12,743 nt of DNA. It comes from CAVXAE01 sp044225565 (GTDB lineage: Bacteria; Pseudomonadota; Gammaproteobacteria; Steroidobacterales; Steroidobacteraceae). Position numbers and translations under genes: made by a program. The notes under the pieces are model-generated. The model did not search any database. It saw only the letters and a list, made by a program, of their open reading frames with translations, and was not told the DNA's origin. Shown piece after piece: positions 6,423 through 12,743 of this stretch. The stretch covers positions 1 through 12,743 of the forward strand of contig JBGAIL010000151.1 of the NCBI GenBank assembly GCA_044225565.1, in the 5' to 3' direction. Each line of letters starts with the position of its first letter. Positions within the stretch are counted from its first letter, which is position 1.

Positions 6423-6950
6423 TCATTGACTCAGCGAACTCTGCAGGTGCTTCGCATGCTCGAGATGTGCGACGAACGCCGGCCGCACCTTCACGAGCAA
6501 TGCCTTGAGCTCCGCGTTCCTTGCGCTCGGGATCAGGGTCTTGTCCACCGCATCCAGCACGGCCTCGTGATAGGCCACCTCGTGATCGACGTAGGCCTTG
6601 TCGAAGGTCGCGCCGCTGAGGCTCTTCAACGCCGCGAGGTTGTCGTCCCCGCCCTTCTTCAGGCTCTGGCTGACTTCGCCCGGCTCCGGGGTCACGTGCA
6701 GCTTCGCCACGAGCTCCCTGGCGGACTGGTTCACTCCACCGTGGTCCGTGACCATGCGCTGCGCGAACGCCTTCACCTCTTTCGAGCTGGCCCGCGACTC
6801 GGCGAGCTTTCCGGCATCGATGTCCACCTGGTTGGCGGTTACGACGATCGCCGCGATCTGCGCATCCGTCGGCCCGGTCGCCTGGGCAAAGGCTCCGGCC
6901 GCGCAGAGCGCGCCCAACACACTCATCGACACCGATCGAATGACTTTCAT
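6423..6950 (-). CDS. DUF4142 family exported protein
   Basis: This 175-residue protein has a signal peptide (MKVIRSVSMSVLGALCAAGAF, cleaved near AFA-Q) and a DUF4142 domain, a helical bundle with ferritin-like character. Typical features are QVDIDAGKLAESRASSKEVK, then MVTDHGGVNQSA with D69 and H70, then FDKAYVDHEVAYHEAVLD and the C-terminal HLEHAKHLQ. The conserved His and Asp residues suggest metal binding, but the family's function is not established. The start at 6950 is supported by GAGGGAG upstream; the frame stays open further upstream but encodes no signal peptide there. It is the first gene of the DUF4142-cupredoxin-sigma operon. Confidence 0.9.
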   Translation of the reverse strand: MKVIRSVSMSVLGALCAAGAFAQATGPTDAQIAAIVVTANQVDIDAGKLAESRASSKEVKAFAQRMVTDHGGVNQSARELVAKLHVTPEPGEVSQSLKKGGDDNLAALKSLSGATFDKAYVDHEVAYHEAVLDAVDKTLIPSARNAELKALLVKVRPAFVAHLEHAKHLQSSLSQ

Positions 6951-6972
6951 CTCAGGCTCCCTCGGATACGAA

Positions 6973-6997
6973 GTGACGGTATCGAATTGGATGTCAC
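6973..6997. promoter_or_regulatory. Inverted repeat upstream of the DUF4142 operon
   Basis: GTGAC and GTCAC arms, separated by 15 bp, lie just upstream of the DUF4142 start in the 168-bp divergent gap. The arms are short. The gap also contains GGAAC and CGTC words on the minus strand, but not at the 16-17 nt spacing expected for an ECF promoter. Confidence 0.2.
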
Positions 6998-7118
6998 GAC
7001 GGCGACGCCCGTTCCGGGTGCTCGAACCGGCGATCGGCGCTGCGGCTTTCGCAGCGTCCACCGTGACAGCGGGCACGGCCCTTGCGATCATCGAGCCGGA
7101 ACCACAGGAGCGACCGCC

Positions 7119-7559
7119 ATGAAGATAGTGACGAGCTTGAGCTTCCAGGGGCAGTGCCGCGAGGCGTTCGAGTTCTACGCCAGGGTGCTCGGAGGGAAGA
7201 TCACCGCCGCCCTCCCGTATGGCGATGGGCCTCCCGACATGCCGATCACCGACCCGAAGTACAAGACGTGGCTGATGCACTGCTGGCTCGAGGTCGGCGA
7301 CCAGGCGCTGATGGGCGCGGACATGGATGTGGCCTGGGCTCCCAATGTCGACAAGCCGAAGAACGGGTTCGACGTCACGCTGCACACGGGGTCCATCGAA
7401 GAGGCGAGGCGCTGGTTCGATCAGCTCTCCACGGGCGGCAAGGCGGTCATGGCGTTCAGCGAGACCTTCTGGTCCCCCGGCTTCGGCTCACTGGTCGACC
7501 GGTTCGGCGTGCCGTGGATGATCAACACGATTCCGTCGGCGGACTGGAAGCCGAAGTAG
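7119..7559 (+). CDS. PhnB-like VOC superfamily protein
   Basis: This 146-residue protein is of the vicinal-oxygen-chelate (glyoxalase/bleomycin-resistance) superfamily, PhnB/'3-demethylubiquinone methyltransferase-like' branch. Visible signatures are the first beta-alpha unit LSFQGQCREAFEFYARVLGG, the segment ALMGADM, the helix EARRWFDQLSTGGK, and the closing FGSLVDRFGVPWMIN. Proteins of this branch are widespread and mostly uncharacterised, so substrate and activity cannot be assigned. The ATG at 7119 has AGGAG 8 nt upstream. It is divergent from the DUF4142 operon, and its 3' end overlaps tail-to-tail by 38 bp with the small SFPASDP gene on the other strand. Confidence 0.92.
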   Translation: MKIVTSLSFQGQCREAFEFYARVLGGKITAALPYGDGPPDMPITDPKYKTWLMHCWLEVGDQALMGADMDVAWAPNVDKPKNGFDVTLHTGSIEEARRWFDQLSTGGKAVMAFSETFWSPGFGSLVDRFGVPWMINTIPSADWKPK

Positions 7560-7839
7560 GGCTCGGGACCTGCGCTGGCGACGGATCATCGGTCGCCAGC
7601 GAGGAGATGGGATCGCTGGCCGGGAAGGAATCCGCCAGTGCCTCATCGAGCAACTCCTCGACGCGACGCCGCCGGCCTTGGGCTTCGGGGGTGGAAGTTT
7701 CGGGTTGCACGGGAGCTTTCGGCCTTGCCAGTGCGAAGGCGGTTGCGCTTCGCTTCCAGCGCCGATCGTGCGCGCCGCCCCCGGCCGATGCAAACCCGGA
7801 CGGACTGTGTTTCCATCCAGGGTTACAAATTCCCGGCAT
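7522..7839 (-). CDS. Small protein with an ALADSFPASDP motif
   Basis: The frame encodes up to 105 residues. Its middle, VEELLDEALADSFPASDPIS, is a motif shared by many short proteobacterial proteins of unknown function, and this is the reason for believing the frame. The rest is low-complexity, rich in Pro, Ala and Ser, and probably disordered. The start is uncertain: ATG at 7839 has AAGAG upstream, while GTG at 7710 would give 62 residues beginning VQPETSTPEAQG, closer to the size of such proteins. The stop lies inside the 3' end of the VOC gene. Together with the VOC gene it fills most of 7119-7839; 7840-7905 holds only an AT-rich element. Confidence 0.5.
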   Translation of the reverse strand: MPGICNPGWKHSPSGFASAGGGAHDRRWKRSATAFALARPKAPVQPETSTPEAQGRRRRVEELLDEALADSFPASDPISSLATDDPSPAQVPSPTSASSPPTESC

Positions 7840-7848
7840 GGACCGCTC

Positions 7849-7856
7849 TTATATAT
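7849..7856. promoter_or_regulatory. AT-rich TTATATAT element, possible -10
   Basis: This 8-bp A/T block stands out in GC-rich surroundings. It lies about 50 bp before the decayed sigma gene on the plus strand and about 10 bp before the ATG of the small protein on the minus strand. It could be a -10 in either direction; no matching -35 was found. Confidence 0.25.
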
Positions 7857-7905
7857 CCAGGGCCGGCGCGGGTCGCGAGCCGTTGCCGGCGCTGGGGATA
7901 CACGC

Positions 7906-8430
7906 GTGGCGACGCAGCGAAACCACAATTTCATCACCGGCATCGAGCAGGCGCACGGGCGCCAGCTCCGCCGCTTTCTCTCGAGCCGCCTCGGCAGCAG
8001 GCGGGCGGACGCGCCGGATCTGGTGCAGGAGATCTTCCTGCGGCTGCTGCGCATCGAGGACCGAGGCGATCCACGTCCCAGGCCTACCTCTTCGGTCGCC
8101 ACGCACGTGCCTGCTGACCTGCATCGGCAATCCCGAAGCCGTCTGGATCGCGGGCGTCGCGGCGAGTCGGAACGCCACCAGCCGACCCCGCCGATGAGCT
8201 CAGATCGACAGCGGCACCGAGCAGTTGAAGCCCAGGACATCTCGCACGCTTTCACCGCAGGCGCGCGAGCCTGGTGATATCGCTGCGAACGCCTTGACGC
8301 TCATGGAGATCGACGCGCGAACGTATCCGGCGTCTCGCACGTGATGGTTCACCAGTATCTGAGCCAGGCCATGGCGTACCGACATGACGCGCTCGAAGAG
8401 ATGGAACGAACAGGCAAGGGATCGCCGTGA
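7906..8430 (+). pseudogene. Decayed FecI-type ECF sigma factor
   Basis: The first 55 codons from GTG 7906 read as a good FecI-like region 2 start: IEQAHGRQLRRFLSSRLGS, then DLVQEIFLRLLRIEDRGD. After 8070 the homology jumps between frames: QAYLF in one frame, VATHV back in the first, then PEAVWIAGVAA and LSPQAR in another, with a stop interrupting region 4. The C-terminal part VMVHQYLSQAMAYRHDALEE is readable again and ends at TGA 8430. Several single-base gaps, plus substitutions in region 4, mean no full-length sigma factor can be made. The final TGA overlaps a GTG (8427-8430), the ancestral coupled start of fecR. This is probably genuine decay; clustered sequencing errors are the alternative. 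Confidence 0.8.
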
Positions 8431-8739
8431 AAGGCCACGACTCGAACTGGGTGCGGTAAGGCGACGAATGTGCTGCAGCTTCAGCGAGCAGGAGGGCGGA
8501 TGCTGGTGCGCGAGGAGTTCAATGCGTGGTTGCGCGCATCACCGGAGCACGTGTGCGGGCGTATCTGCGCATCTGCGCGTTCTGGCAGGAGGCGGGGATC
8601 GATCGAGAGCGAGCCGAGATCTCGCGCGCTGATCGAGCTCGCGCGCGGGAGAAGAACGTGTTCTCGCTGGTCTGCGCCCAGGATTGGGAGAAGCGGGCGC
8701 TGCCCTGCGGGCGTTGCCGTGCTTTCGCCTGCAACAGCG
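8427..8739 (+). pseudogene. Frameshifted N-terminal (anti-sigma) part of fecR
   Basis: The ancestral start GTG 8427 overlaps the sigma stop but runs into TAA after ten codons. The cytoplasmic FecR N-domain is then readable in pieces: LVREEFNAWLRASPEHV in the frame of 8470, and RAYLRICAFWQEAGIDRERA from 8553 in another frame. The junction at 8550-8555 reads CACGTGTGCGG where CACGTGCGG would keep the frame, a 2-nt gain. A second shift between about 8670 and 8740 restores the downstream frame. A frame from GTG 8470 stays open to 9453 but would carry about 45 unrelated residues in the middle of the sigma-binding domain. Confidence 0.7.
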
Positions 8740-9453
8740 ATGTCCGCGCGACGCCGCCCACTGCTCACGCTGGCGGCGTCGCTACTGCTGGCCTTTGGCA
8801 TTGGCGCCTTCTGGTACAGCCACCACGTGGGTTCGCACTATTCGACGGGCACGGGCGAGCAACGCACCGTCAATCTGCCAGACGGATCGAGCGTCGTGAT
8901 CAATGCGCTGTCGAGCGTGAAAGTGGCCTACACGGACACCGAGCGCGCCATCGAATTGCGCGAAGGCCAGGCGCTCTTCAGGGTAGCCAGGAATCCCGCG
9001 CGGCCTTTCATCGTTCGCAGCGGCGATGCCAGCATCCGCGCAGTCGGCACTTCGTTCGATGTCTACCGGAAGCGGTCCGGCACGGTCGTTACCGTCGTCG
9101 AGGGCAAGGTCGCCGTGCGGGAAAAGGCGAGCGAGGCGCTCCTCGTCGCGGGGGAGCAGTTGACGATCACGCACGAAGCGATCGCGCCACCGAAGCCGGC
9201 CAGGCTCGCCGAGGCTACGGCGTGGACGGCGGGCCTCCTGGTGTTCGATGGAGCGCCGCTGAGCGAGGTCGTGAGCGAATTCAACCGCCAGAACAGCCGA
9301 CCGCTCGTGCTCTCCGATGCGGAGCTGGCCGCGCTGAGGATCAGCGGGACCTTTCCCGCGAGCGGCAGCGAAAGGATCGTCCGGTTTCTCGAAGAGCGCT
9401 TCGACGTCGTCGTGCACGAGAGCGACGACGAGATCCGCATCTCGCGCCCCTGA
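8740..9453 (+). CDS. FecR-like protein, membrane and periplasmic part
   Basis: From ATG 8740 an intact 237-residue frame encodes a basic start (MSARRRP), a membrane helix (LLTLAASLLLAFGIGAFWY) and a periplasmic FecR domain. Typical FecR segments are EQRTVNLPDGSSVVINALSS, IELREGQALFRVARNPARPF, IRAVGTSFDVYR and VTVVEGKVAV. A C-terminal domain resembling an STN/secretin fold follows (LLVFDGAPLSEVVSEFNRQN, then RISGTFPASG). FecR proteins relay a signal from a TonB-dependent receptor to a FecI sigma factor through a cytoplasmic N-domain; here that domain is scrambled by frameshifts (8427-8739). The frame can be read from GTG 8470, so the true start is unclear. The receptor gene follows 93 nt downstream. 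Confidence 0.75.
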   Translation: MSARRRPLLTLAASLLLAFGIGAFWYSHHVGSHYSTGTGEQRTVNLPDGSSVVINALSSVKVAYTDTERAIELREGQALFRVARNPARPFIVRSGDASIRAVGTSFDVYRKRSGTVVTVVEGKVAVREKASEALLVAGEQLTITHEAIAPPKPARLAEATAWTAGLLVFDGAPLSEVVSEFNRQNSRPLVLSDAELAALRISGTFPASGSERIVRFLEERFDVVVHESDDEIRISRP

Positions 9454-9507
9454 GCACACGAAGGTTTCAAAATCGCGACCACGACCACTCTTCTACCTGT
9501 GAAGCCG

Positions 9508-9540
9508 TCGCCCTGCGCGCGCACGGCACGGGCAGGGTGG
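9508..9540 (+). promoter_or_regulatory. Hairpin before the TonB receptor start
   Basis: CCCTGC (9511-9516) pairs perfectly with GCAGGG (9532-9537), and G-T wobbles and a C-G pair can extend the stem outward. It ends 6 nt before the ATG at 9547 and would cover the only AGGG ribosome-binding-like bases. In such GC-rich DNA a 6-bp stem can arise by chance. Confidence 0.3.
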
Positions 9541-9546
9541 TTCTTC

Positions 9547-12003
9547 ATGCGTACACTCGTTGCAGCCGTAGCGGCCTGTTCGATCTTCGTCGGGCTCTCT
9601 CACGCGCAGAGCGCGCAGGCGGTCATCAAGAAGGCAGTCAGCATCCCTGCACAGGACCTGGCAACGGCCTTGCAAGCCTTCGCAGAGGAACGAAAGCTCT
9701 ATCTCATCTATGCCTACGGCGATGTGAAGGCACTGTGCACCCCGGGCGTGAGGGGGCAGCTGACGCAGGATGAAGCGCTCGCCCGGCTGCTGAGCGGCAC
9801 CGGGCTCACCTTCCAGTATCTGGACGAACGCACGCTCAGCATCCTCCCCATCGCGACGGCGCCGGCAACGCCTTCTTCGAGCCATCGCCCGGCGGGTGAA
9901 AGCGCGCCATCCGAGGAAGAGCTGCGCCTGGCCCAGGCGCCGCAGCCCGAAGCGACTCCTGCGGCACGAGCCACTACGGAAGAGGCGGCAACCGTTGGGC
10001 TCACGGAGATCCTCGTCACGGCGCAGAAGCGCGAGCAGCGGCTGCAGGACGTCCCCATCTCGATCGATGTGTTGTCCGGCGAGGATCTGGATCGCAGCAG
10101 CGCGCGCAGCCTGACCGACGTGCTGGAGCAGGTCGGCGGCGTCTCGCTGATCGAGGATCGCCCGGGGAAGGTGCGTCTCTCCGTCCGCGGCGTCGTTTCG
10201 CCTTATCTGAACGTCGGGACCTCCCCGGTCGGCTACTACCTCGATGAGATTCCGTTCACCTTCATCTCCCGCGGAGAGTTGCCCGACACCAACGCGTTCG
10301 ATCTGGATCGGGTGGAAGTGCTGCGCGGCCCGCAGGGAACGCTGTACGGAGTGGCGGCGCTGAGCGGCGTGGTGCGGGTGCTCACCAACGATGCCAACCT
10401 GGACGAGTTCGAAGCCAAGGCGCGCGCCCGTCTCTCCGAGACGGACCACGGGGGCAACGACTACAACGGCGACCTGGCGGTGAACATCCCTCTGATCCCG
10501 GGGCGGCTCGCGATCCGCGGCGTGGCGAGCTATTCCGACGTGAGCGGCTTCATCGACAGCACGGCCGATGGAAGCCGGGGGATCAACGACCTCAAGGCGC
10601 AGTCCTACCGCTTCAAGGTCGGCTATCGTCCGAGCGAGAGCCTGACGTTCAAGCTCGGGCTCTCGCGATCCGTCATCGAGAATGGCGCGCCGTCCATCGC
10701 TTTCGAGGATCTCACGACGCCCAACGTCGGCGACCAGCCCGACGAGCGCGTGTACGACACCTATAACCTGATCGCCGAATACAGTTGGCCGTCGGTCTCG
10801 CTGATCAGCTCCACGGCCTACCTGGATTACCGCACCGATACGCGCTATCAGATCGCGCCGGGCTTCGGCTTCTCCGAGCTGATCAAGCTGCGCTCCTTCA
10901 GCCAGGAGGTTCGCCTGGCCTCGAAGCTGAGCGGGCCCTGGCAGTGGTCCGCCGGAGCCTTGTACAAGGACACCACCGAGCCGTTCATCCAGCTGGCGGA
11001 GGATTTCGGATTTCCGGAGCCGTACGCGAACGCCGCCGTGTCGGAATCGTACGCGGTGTTCGCCGATGCGACGCGCTCGCTTGCGGATGGTAAGGTCGAA
11101 GTGACCGGCGGCGTTCGCTACTTCGAGGATCACCTGGAGACGCCGACGACCAGCAACCTGGGATTTCCGATCCCGCAGACGCAGAGGGCGGACTTCGATC
11201 GCCTGACCGGCCGGCTGGTGCTCGCGTACAAGCCGCAGGCGACGCGCATGTTCTACGGATCCATCGCGACTGGCTTTCGCAGCGGCTCGACGCTGGACGC
11301 GGCCTTCGCGGAGACCACCGCGAGCATGCCGCCGCTCGCCCCGGACTCGCTCATCACCTATGAGGCGGGCATGAAGGGCGCCTCGAGCGGCGGCGCATTC
11401 AGCTATGAGACGGTCGTGTACTACACGGACTGGAAGGATATTCAGCAGCTCATCATCACGTCCATGAGCCTGAGCACCGGCGTGAACGCGGGGCGCGCGG
11501 TCGGGCCGGGCGTCGACGTCACCCTCGGTTTCCAGCCGAGCCCGGCGCTGACACTTCGCGCGGCGCTGGGATGGAACGACCTCAAGTTCGACGAGGACGT
11601 GTTCCTGATCGAGACGGACGGCGGCTTCGGCGAATCGCTGTTCGCGCGCAAGGGCACGCGGCTGAACAACTCGCCGGAGTGGACGGGGTCCGTCGGTGGC
11701 ACCTACCGGATGGCGACGCCGATGCGGGGATTGCATGCGGTGTTCGCCGGGAGCCTGATCTATCGCTCCAGCATCGAGCAGCGGTTCCTGCTCGGCCTCG
11801 ACCCTCTGGTGATCGACCGGACGGTGTCGGGGATTCAGCGCGTCCTCAACTTGAGCATCGGCCTGGAGGGCGATCGCTGGTCGGCGCAGGTCTTCGCCGA
11901 CAACGCGCTGAATGCGCAGGAGCCGATCATGCCTGCTTACGACGTGTTCAACATCTACCAGCGACCGAGGACGGTCGGGCTGCAAGTGGCGTTCGAATAC
12001 TGA
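9547..12003 (+). CDS. TonB-dependent receptor with N-terminal STN domain
   Basis: This 818-residue outer-membrane receptor starts with a signal peptide (MRTLVAAVAACSIFVGLSHA). An STN signalling domain follows at about 28-103 (AVSIPAQDLATALQAFAEER, then GVRGQLTQDEALARLLSGTG), then a Pro/Ala-rich linker of about 50 residues. The plug begins with the TonB-box-like EILVTAQKREQ at 154 and includes DLDRVEVLRGPQGTLYG. The beta-barrel extends to the C-terminus and ends in VAFEY, with an aromatic last residue as barrel assembly requires. The ATG at 9547 gives the clean signal peptide; a GTG at 9499 would add 16 residues. STN domains report ligand binding to FecR. The substrate is unknown; siderophores or other bulky nutrients are typical. 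The plug reads LSGVVRV where most relatives have a GGTIRI-like motif. Confidence 0.95.
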   Translation: MRTLVAAVAACSIFVGLSHAQSAQAVIKKAVSIPAQDLATALQAFAEERKLYLIYAYGDVKALCTPGVRGQLTQDEALARLLSGTGLTFQYLDERTLSILPIATAPATPSSSHRPAGESAPSEEELRLAQAPQPEATPAARATTEEAATVGLTEILVTAQKREQRLQDVPISIDVLSGEDLDRSSARSLTDVLEQVGGVSLIEDRPGKVRLSVRGVVSPYLNVGTSPVGYYLDEIPFTFISRGELPDTNAFDLDRVEVLRGPQGTLYGVAALSGVVRVLTNDANLDEFEAKARARLSETDHGGNDYNGDLAVNIPLIPGRLAIRGVASYSDVSGFIDSTADGSRGINDLKAQSYRFKVGYRPSESLTFKLGLSRSVIENGAPSIAFEDLTTPNVGDQPDERVYDTYNLIAEYSWPSVSLISSTAYLDYRTDTRYQIAPGFGFSELIKLRSFSQEVRLASKLSGPWQWSAGALYKDTTEPFIQLAEDFGFPEPYANAAVSESYAVFADATRSLADGKVEVTGGVRYFEDHLETPTTSNLGFPIPQTQRADFDRLTGRLVLAYKPQATRMFYGSIATGFRSGSTLDAAFAETTASMPPLAPDSLITYEAGMKGASSGGAFSYETVVYYTDWKDIQQLIITSMSLSTGVNAGRAVGPGVDVTLGFQPSPALTLRAALGWNDLKFDEDVFLIETDGGFGESLFARKGTRLNNSPEWTGSVGGTYRMATPMRGLHAVFAGSLIYRSSIEQRFLLGLDPLVIDRTVSGIQRVLNLSIGLEGDRWSAQVFADNALNAQEPIMPAYDVFNIYQRPRTVGLQVAFEY

Positions 12004-12065
12004 CGCGCAACGAGCCCGCATCCGATCGCGTGTACGCCAGCCTGGCAGGACGGGGAGCCTCACTC

Positions 12066-12743
12066 ATGAATGCAACGCTGAATCGCATCGCCGCCGGTGT
12101 GGCCGGGCTGCTCCCGGCCCTTCTCGCCCTGCCGATTTCGAGCATCGCCGTCGCGGCAGAGATGCTCTACGTCGGCAACTCCGGCGAGGAGACGATCGCC
12201 GCCATCAGCATCCCGCAGCACGAGATCGTCCGCACTCTGCGCATCGAAGGCGAGCCGGACGACGTGGTCGGCTCCAGCGACGGCCGCGTGCTGTACGTGA
12301 GCGTCGGGGCGCGGAAGGAAGTCCCTGATGGGTTTCCGGATTCGGGCGCGGTGCTCGCGGTCTCTGCCGAGAGCGGGAAGACGCTCTGGAAGCTGCCCAC
12401 CGATGGCTGGCCTCACCACATCAGCCTGAGCCGCGACGACCGGCGATTGTACGTCCCCATCTTCGACCGTCAGCACGCGCTGGTCGTGGACACGGAAAGG
12501 CATGCAGTGGTTTCGCGCCTGCGAGGCATGCTGGGAATGCACGGAACACGCCTGTCGGCCGACGATGGCAAGCTCTACGCGGGCTCCATGCTCACCAACG
12601 TCCTTTTCGTGTTCGACACGGCCACGAGCGAGCTCGTAAGCTCGATCCCGTTCGAGGAGGGCGTGCGGCCGTTCGCGATCGCCAGGGATCAGCGGCTTGC
12701 CTACGTGCAGCAGTCGAAGCTGCATGGCTTTCGCGTGGTGGAC
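12066..12743 (+). CDS. Exported YVTN/YncE-like beta-propeller protein, partial
   Basis: The frame opens at ATG 12066, with GGGGAG about 9 nt upstream, and is still open at the window end (226 residues visible). A signal peptide (GVAGLLPALLALPISSIAVA, cleavage near residue 31) precedes repeated blades of the YVTN beta-propeller type: MLYVGNSGEETIAAISIP, RVLYVSVG, RLYVPIFDRQHALVVDT, and KLYAGSMLTNVLFVFDTATS. Such propellers are periplasmic or exported binding modules, and E. coli YncE is an example. It lies 62 nt after the TonB receptor on the same strand with no terminator seen between, so the two are likely cotranscribed and may handle the same ligand. That role is inference. Confidence 0.85.
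   Translation, partial: MNATLNRIAAGVAGLLPALLALPISSIAVAAEMLYVGNSGEETIAAISIPQHEIVRTLRIEGEPDDVVGSSDGRVLYVSVGARKEVPDGFPDSGAVLAVSAESGKTLWKLPTDGWPHHISLSRDDRRLYVPIFDRQHALVVDTERHAVVSRLRGMLGMHGTRLSADDGKLYAGSMLTNVLFVFDTATSELVSSIPFEEGVRPFAIARDQRLAYVQQSKLHGFRVVD

Noticed and set aside
5829..7118. A long plus-strand frame leading into the VOC gene
   Set aside because: It is the antisense of the sigma, cupredoxin and DUF4142 genes. The VOC homology begins exactly at ATG 7119 with a ribosome-binding site.
9493..12063. An 856-codon open frame on the minus strand opposite the TonB receptor
   Set aside because: It mirrors the receptor gene almost exactly, has a biased Arg/Gly/Ala-rich composition with no recognisable domain, and the plus strand encodes a complete signal peptide, STN, plug and barrel. 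Long antisense frames are common in GC-rich genes.

Overview
The window is a GC-rich, gene-dense piece of a bacterial chromosome. Several features point to a Gram-negative proteobacterium: a TonB-dependent receptor with an STN domain, FecI/FecR-type regulators, a Fluc/CrcB channel under a fluoride riboswitch, and a YcaC-like hydrolase beside a pirin. Gammaproteobacteria of the Steroidobacter/Xanthomonad type fit best, but the lineage is inferred from protein style only.

Layout. (1) 13-2636: a pirin and a YcaC-like isochorismatase-family hydrolase form a translationally coupled minus-strand pair, diverging from a LysR regulator. (2) 2701-3532: a fluoride-response operon on the minus strand, made of a crcB-type fluoride riboswitch, crcB/fluC and a DUF190 gene. 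(3) 3585-5089: a small exported protein of unknown function and the ribosome-assembly GTPase rsgA, both on the minus strand, with a good sigma70-type promoter and a leader of about 210 nt ahead of rsgA. (4) 5335-6950: a compact minus-strand operon of a DUF4142 protein, a type-1 copper cupredoxin and an ECF sigma factor. (5) 7119-7839: a PhnB-like VOC protein on the plus strand and, tail-to-tail on the minus strand, a small protein carrying an 'SFPASDP' motif. (6) 7906-12743: an iron-uptake-like locus on the plus strand. It starts with a decayed FecI-type sigma gene, followed by a fecR whose cytoplasmic anti-sigma part is frameshifted while its membrane and periplasmic part stays open. Next come an intact TonB-dependent receptor with an STN signalling domain and the start of a secreted beta-propeller protein that runs off the window.

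The best-supported regulatory element is the fluoride riboswitch at 3479-3532. Its conserved core is readable base by base, and it shows that crcB starts at 3411 rather than at the upstream ATG at 3489. The most interesting evolutionary signal is the broken FecI/FecR pair next to an intact STN receptor: the receptor has kept its signalling domain but seems to have lost its local signal relay. I did not find a clearly new defence or mobile system. There is no CRISPR array, transposase, tRNA or rRNA in the window.
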